Source: Cellulomonas sp. | Lineage (GTDB): Bacteria; Actinomycetota; Actinomycetes; Actinomycetales; Cellulomonadaceae | Assembly: GCA_027451305.1 (NCBI GenBank) | Contig: DAIDJQ010000010.1 | Span: 1 to 26,792, forward strand | Length of the DNA stretch: 26,792 nucleotides | Direction: 5' to 3' | In this document: piece after piece, positions 23,344 through 26,792 of the stretch | How positions within the stretch are numbered: the first letter of the stretch is position 1 | How the letters are laid out: each line of letters opens with the position of its first letter | The notes under the pieces: model-generated | What the model was told of the DNA's origin: nothing | The model's input: the letters and a program-made list of their open reading frames with translations, nothing else | Database searches by the model: none | Made by a program: the position numbers and the translations under genes

Positions 23344-24921
23344 ATGGCCCCATCGGCGCGTCGCCGACCGCCTCCGACCGTCACGTTGTCGGGCACCGGG
23401 CTGGCTGACAGCCCGCTGCTCACCGACGGTTCGCTCGACGCCGTCGCCGTCCCTGTGGCACCCGCGCGTGCCGGCGACGAGGGGGTGCGGGCGGGCGTCG
23501 GGACGGCGCACGCCGCGGCGCGCTACGGGGTCGACCTCGCCGAGCTGGCGGACCGGGCCGGGCTGACCGGTGCCGCCGGCGAGTCCACCGTGGTGCAGCT
23601 GCCGCGTCCGGTCGGTTCAGCGGTCGCGCTCCCGTGGACGCAGCTGCCGCCGCGGATCGTGCTGGTGGGCGTGGGTGAGGGGTCGGACACCGACCTGCGC
23701 CGCGCCGGCGCCGCGCTGGCGCGGGCTTCCCGTGGCTGGCGTGCCGTCGCGACCACCCTGGGTGACGACAGCCACGCGGACTCGTCCGGGGTGGCCCGGC
23801 GGACGCGGGCGTTCGTCGAGGGTTATCTGCTCGCGGCCTACGCCCAGCCCAGCGCGGCCCGGCGGGACCCCGTGAAGCCGGCTGCCGAGCTGGTGCTGCT
23901 GGGCCGCGACGGCGGCCGTGCCGGTGCCGCCGTGGTGGCCGCCCGCACCGCGGCGTCCGCCACCTGGCTGGTCCGCGACCTGGCCAACACGCCGTCCGGC
24001 GTGAAGAACCCTGCGTGGATGGCCGAGCAGGCGCGACGCCTCGGCGCTCGTGCCGGACTGAGCGTGGAGGTCCTCGGCCCGCGCGAGCTGGCGGCGCAGG
24101 GCTTCGGGGGCATCCTGGCGGTCGGCGGCGGATCGGCGTCGACCCCCAGGCTCGTGGTGGCGCGGTACACGCCGACCGAACCGGCGGCACGGCACGTCGT
24201 CGTCGTCGGCAAGGGCATCACGTACGACACGGGCGGGCTGTCGATCAAGCCGCGCGAGGCCATGGTGCCGATGAAGACGGACATGGCAGGAGCCGCGGTC
24301 GCGCTCGCCACCGTGCTCGGCGCGGCCCACAGCGGGTCGGTGCACCGGGTCACCGCGGTGCTGCCGCTCGCGGAGAACCAGGTGGGGGGCGCCTCGTACC
24401 GGCCGGACGACGTGGTGCGCATCTACGGCGGCACCACCGTCGAGGTGCAGAACACCGACGCCGAAGGCCGCCTGGTGCTGGCCGACGCCATCGCCTACGC
24501 GGACGCGGTGCTGGACCCGGACGTGCTGGTCGACATCGCCACCCTCACGGGCGCTGCGACTCTCGGCCTCGGTCGTGGCCACGCCGCGCTGTACGGCACC
24601 GACGACCAGCTGGTCCGTGACCTGACGACCGCGGGCGAGGTCACGGGCGAGCTCGTCTGGCCCATGCCGCTCTCCGCGGAGTACGGGGACTCGCTGCGCT
24701 CCGACATCGCGGACGTCCGGCAGACCGCGCGTGACAAGCACATGGGCGCCGGTTCCGTGTTCGCGGCGCTGTTCCTGCAGAGGTTCGTCGGAGGACGACG
24801 GTGGGCCCACCTCGACGTCGCCGGGACGGCACGCGCGACGGCCGACTCCCACGAGGTGACGCAGGGTGCGACCGGGTACGGCGCTCGGCTGCTGCTGCAG
24901 TACCTGGCGGACCTGCCCTGA
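23344..24921 (+). CDS. pepA: Leucyl aminopeptidase (M17)
   Basis: Two-metal cytosolic aminopeptidase of 525 residues that removes N-terminal residues from peptides. The N-terminal domain (about 1-190) is variable; the catalytic domain is C-terminal. Metal and active-site motifs: GKGITYDTGGLSIKP (K290, D295), MKTDMAGAA, and the family signature NTDAEGRLVLADA with D372, E374 and R376. The C-terminal 'HMGAGSVFAALFLQRFV' and 'WAHLDVAG' are also typical. The ATG 23344 lies 19 nt after the DUF3117 stop, without a convincing ribosome binding site. It is followed by a perfect GC hairpin and converges on the O-methyltransferase gene. Confidence 0.93.
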   Translation: MAPSARRRPPPTVTLSGTGLADSPLLTDGSLDAVAVPVAPARAGDEGVRAGVGTAHAAARYGVDLAELADRAGLTGAAGESTVVQLPRPVGSAVALPWTQLPPRIVLVGVGEGSDTDLRRAGAALARASRGWRAVATTLGDDSHADSSGVARRTRAFVEGYLLAAYAQPSAARRDPVKPAAELVLLGRDGGRAGAAVVAARTAASATWLVRDLANTPSGVKNPAWMAEQARRLGARAGLSVEVLGPRELAAQGFGGILAVGGGSASTPRLVVARYTPTEPAARHVVVVGKGITYDTGGLSIKPREAMVPMKTDMAGAAVALATVLGAAHSGSVHRVTAVLPLAENQVGGASYRPDDVVRIYGGTTVEVQNTDAEGRLVLADAIAYADAVLDPDVLVDIATLTGAATLGLGRGHAALYGTDDQLVRDLTTAGEVTGELVWPMPLSAEYGDSLRSDIADVRQTARDKHMGAGSVFAALFLQRFVGGRRWAHLDVAGTARATADSHEVTQGATGYGARLLLQYLADLP

Positions 24922-24940
24922 CGCGCCGGCCGCCGGCGCG
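24922..24940. terminator. Bidirectional hairpin between pepA and the O-methyltransferase gene
   Basis: CGCGCCGG, loop CCG, CCGGCGCG: a perfect 8-bp all-GC stem starting right after the pepA stop, in the 28-bp gap between convergent genes. No T-run. Confidence 0.6.
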
Positions 24941-24949
24941 CGGCACCGC

Positions 24950-25582
24950 TCAGCGCCGGACGGCCACCAGCAGCCCGTCGCCGCTCGGCAGCAGGGCCGG
25001 CACCAGCCGGTCGTCGTCCCGGACGGTGCGGCCCACCTCACGGATCACCGTCGTGACCTCGTCCCGGCGCGCCGGGTCGGCCACGCGGTCGTGCCACAGC
25101 GCGTTGTCGACGGCCAGGACGCCGCCGGGCCGCAGCAGCCGCACCGCCTGCTCCACGTAGGCGGGGTAGGAGTCCTTGTCCGCGTCGACGAGCACGAGGT
25201 CGTAGGCGGCGTCGGTCAGCCGGGGCAGGACGTCCAGAGCCCGCCCGGAGATGGTCCGGGTGCGGGTGGGTCGGACCCCGTCCTCGGCGAACGCCTCCTT
25301 GGCGGCGCGCTGGTGCTCCACCTCGACGTCGATCGTGGTGAGGATGCCGTCGGCCGGCATGCCGCGCAGCAGGTAGAGCCCGCTCACGCCGGTGCCGGTG
25401 CCGATCTCGACCACGGCGCGGGCGCGTGCGGCGGCGGCGAGCACCTGCAGCACCGCGCCGGCCCCCGGCAGCACGGGCGTGCAGCCCAGCTGGTCGGCGC
25501 GCTCGCGGGCGCGCCGGAGCACGTCGTCCTCGGTGCGGAAGTCCTCGCAGTAGACCCAGCTCTGGGCCTTGTCGGTCGGGAT
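24950..25582 (-). CDS. SAM-dependent O-methyltransferase (Rv1220c-like), apparent ATC start
   Basis: Class I methyltransferase of about 210 residues, close to the mycobacterial neighbour of sigE. The SAM-binding motif [16 protein letters not shown] is at about 57-72, followed by [17 protein letters not shown] and the catechol-OMT-like [26 protein letters not shown]. The homologous region seems to begin at [14 protein letters not shown]. No ATG, GTG or TTG lies near that point: the next in-frame ATG upstream (25693) would add 37 Arg/Ala-rich residues running through the sigE promoter. GGAGG (25592-25588) is followed at exactly 5 nt by ATC (25582-25580), and a -10-like TACGCT lies 24 nt before the GGAGG-led leader. 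The start is therefore placed at ATC. The substrate is unknown. Confidence 0.85.
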   Translation of the reverse strand: MPTDKAQSWVYCEDFRTEDDVLRRARERADQLGCTPVLPGAGAVLQVLAAAARARAVVEIGTGTGVSGLYLLRGMPADGILTTIDVEVEHQRAAKEAFAEDGVRPTRTRTISGRALDVLPRLTDAAYDLVLVDADKDSYPAYVEQAVRLLRPGGVLAVDNALWHDRVADPARRDEVTTVIREVGRTVRDDDRLVPALLPSGDGLLVAVRR

Positions 25583-25612
25583 GGCAGCCTCCAGGTCGTG
25601 TTTCTGCGGGTC

Positions 25613-25618
25613 AGCGTA
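25613..25618 (-). promoter_or_regulatory. Putative -10 box of the O-methyltransferase gene
   Basis: Minus-strand TACGCT fits TANNNT. The inferred start site near 25606 leaves a 24-nt leader that contains GGAGG before the proposed ATC start. Confidence 0.45.
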
Positions 25619-25647
25619 TCGGCGCCCGCAGCCCCGTCCGGGGAGGC

Positions 25648-25674
25648 GGAACCGAACGCGGGCGCAGGACGTTG
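25648..25674 (+). promoter_or_regulatory. ECF-type (SigE-like) promoter upstream of sigE
   Basis: GGAACC (25648-25653), a 16-bp spacer, CGTTG (25670-25674). This fits the GGAAC / CGTT pattern of actinobacterial ECF sigma factors such as SigE and SigH. It points to sigE controlling itself. Confidence 0.65.
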
Positions 25675-25793
25675 CGGCAGTGGTGAGGACCATGACGCGC
25701 CTGGGAGACTGGGTGGACCGATCTGCGGCCGGACAGTCGCACCGCGTCGTCGACGTCGAACGGGCCACCCGCCCGGAGGAGGACCAGCACCGC

Positions 25794-26414
25794 ATGACCG
25801 CGCAGCCCGCCGAGTGGCAGGCCCCGACGTGGGAGGAGATCGTCCGCGACAACTCCGCGCGCGTGTACCGGCTCGCCTACCGCCTGACCGGCAACCGGCA
25901 CGATGCCGAGGACCTGACCCAGGAGACGTTCGTCCGGGTGTTCCGCTCCCTCGACTCCTACGTGCCCGGCACCTTCGAGGGCTGGCTGCACCGGATCACC
26001 ACCAACCTCTTCCTCGACCAGGCCCGCCGCCGCAAGCGCATCCGGATCGACGCCATCGGCGACGACACCGAGCGGTGGAGCAGCGCGGACGAGCTCGCCT
26101 CGCCGGAGCGTGCGTTCGAGCACGGCAACCTCGACCAGGACGTGCAGCGCGCGCTCGACGAGCTGCCGCCGGAGTACCGCGCGGCCGTGGTGCTGTGCGA
26201 CATCGAAGGGCTGTCGTACGAGGAGATCGCCGTCACCCTCGGGGTCAAGCTCGGCACCGTCCGATCGAGGATCCATCGGGCGCGCGCCCGGCTCCGCGTC
26301 TCGCTGGAGCACCGCAGGCCGTCCTCCCAGGGCGCCTCGGAGCACGGAGCCGCCCCGTCCTCGACCACCGCACTGCCCGTCGGGCAGGTGCCCGCCCCGG
26401 GGGCGCGGGGATGA
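25794..26414 (+). CDS. sigE: ECF RNA polymerase sigma factor SigE
   Basis: About 206 residues. Region 2: [35 protein letters not shown], followed by [25 protein letters not shown]. Region 4: [45 protein letters not shown]. These are nearly identical in pattern to mycobacterial SigE, which governs envelope and surface stress. The start ATG 25794 is preferred because similarity begins just after it and GGAGGAGGA lies 10 nt upstream; ATG 25692, with TGAGG close by, would give a 240-residue form directly behind the ECF promoter, and mycobacterial SigE does use several starts. The C-terminal 35 residues are Ser/Ala/Pro-rich. It overlaps the anti-sigma gene (ATGA). Confidence 0.92.
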   Translation: MTAQPAEWQAPTWEEIVRDNSARVYRLAYRLTGNRHDAEDLTQETFVRVFRSLDSYVPGTFEGWLHRITTNLFLDQARRRKRIRIDAIGDDTERWSSADELASPERAFEHGNLDQDVQRALDELPPEYRAAVVLCDIEGLSYEEIAVTLGVKLGTVRSRIHRARARLRVSLEHRRPSSQGASEHGAAPSSTTALPVGQVPAPGARG

Positions 26415-26792
26415 CGCACCTGGGCTCGCGGATCAGCGCTCTGGTCGACGGTCAGCTGTCCGTCCCCGAGACCGAACGCGCGCTGGCTCACGTCGCCGGC
26501 TGCCCGCGCTGCGCCGGTGAGCTGGCCGCCGCCCGCCGTGCGCGCGACGTCCTGGCCCGGGCCGCCGACCCCGGCGAACCGGCACCGGACCTGACCGCGC
26601 GGCTCCTCTCGCTCGCACCGGCACCTGCGCAGCGCCCGGCGCCGCGCGACCCCTTCGCTGGTCCGAGGACGGAGGACCTCGCCTACGCGTTCACGCTGCG
26701 GCGGCCGGTTGCCGCGCTCGGTCTGCGCGGTTCGCAGCACGCGCTGCGCGGAGAGGTGACCGCACGACGGTCACCGAGCCGGGCGGTCGTCG
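26411..26792 (+). CDS. Zinc-binding anti-sigma factor, RseA-like (3' end missing)
   Basis: Open to the window end: 127 residues visible. The start [17 protein letters not shown] is typical of ZAS-domain anti-sigma factors. H27, C31 and C34 form the HxxxCxxC zinc motif (HVAGCPRC), which in such proteins binds the cognate sigma factor and may sense redox state. Residues 50-127 are Pro/Arg-rich; no membrane helix is seen in the visible part. The ATG overlaps the sigE stop (ATGA), so the two are translationally coupled, as in the sigE-rseA pair of mycobacteria (Rv1221-Rv1222). Partner assignment follows from this adjacency. Confidence 0.87.
   Translation, partial: MTHLGSRISALVDGQLSVPETERALAHVAGCPRCAGELAAARRARDVLARAADPGEPAPDLTARLLSLAPAPAQRPAPRDPFAGPRTEDLAYAFTLRRPVAALGLRGSQHALRGEVTARRSPSRAVV

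Noticed and set aside
24950..25693. O-methyltransferase starting at ATG 25693
   Set aside because: Adds a 37-residue Arg-rich, non-family extension and runs through both the gene's own -10/ribosome binding site and the sigE promoter.
1..26792. tRNA, rRNA, CRISPR arrays, insertion sequences, prophage or attachment sites
   Set aside because: Looked for on both strands; no cloverleaf, spaced repeats, transposase or integrase sequence was recognised.

Overview
The window is a very GC-rich bacterial chromosome segment. Its gene content and order point to an actinobacterium, most likely Cellulomonas or a close relative (inference, no search was possible). It carries a mycothiol gene (mshB), a 7Fe ferredoxin next to dapC, dapD and dapE, a LOG-family protein, DUF3117, an O-methyltransferase, sigE and its anti-sigma factor. 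From memory this is the order of the mycobacterial Rv1165-Rv1222 region, so the backbone is ancestral. Four genes have a TANNNT box 6-7 nt before the start codon, as expected for leaderless actinobacterial transcripts.

Layout. 1-5.6 kb: the 3' part of a family-5 (LpqW-like) solute-binding protein, then a forward cluster typA-mshB-DUF6113-flavin reductase with GTGA overlaps, closed by a perfect hairpin. 5.7-8.3 kb: a large membrane-anchored VanW/PG_binding_4 protein converging on a tiny SH3-like gene that looks like a remnant of a longer acetyltransferase. 8.4-11.4 kb: fdxA-dapC, then gltA behind a perfect TGTGA-N6-TCACA CRP/GlxR-type site. 11.4-13.3 kb (minus strand): dapD and a transglycosylase-like membrane protein. 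13.4-14.9 kb: gltD without gltB.

15.25-19.8 kb is the most interesting block: three overlapping genes for a membrane family-2 beta-glucan synthase, a short HlyD/membrane-fusion-type protein and a GH81 endo-beta-1,3-glucanase with all four expected active-site residues. The GH81 gene suggests the polymer is a curdlan-like beta-1,3-glucan. From general knowledge, Cellulomonas species make such a glucan as a reserve. The 326-bp leader contains six inverted repeats, one of them CRP-like, and no TA dinucleotide, so it has no TANNNT -10 box. Together with gltD the block separates dapD from dapE, which are divergent neighbours in mycobacteria.

19.8-26.8 kb: dapE, a LOG protein, a PIG-V-like glycosyltransferase, DUF3117, leucyl aminopeptidase, an O-methyltransferase that appears to start at a non-canonical ATC codon, and sigE with a zinc-binding anti-sigma factor cut by the window end. 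sigE is preceded by an ECF-type promoter (GGAACC-N16-CGTTG), suggesting autoregulation.

The genes span lysine/diaminopimelate synthesis (dapC, dapD, dapE), nitrogen and carbon entry (gltD, gltA), thiol redox (mshB), envelope functions and envelope-stress control.
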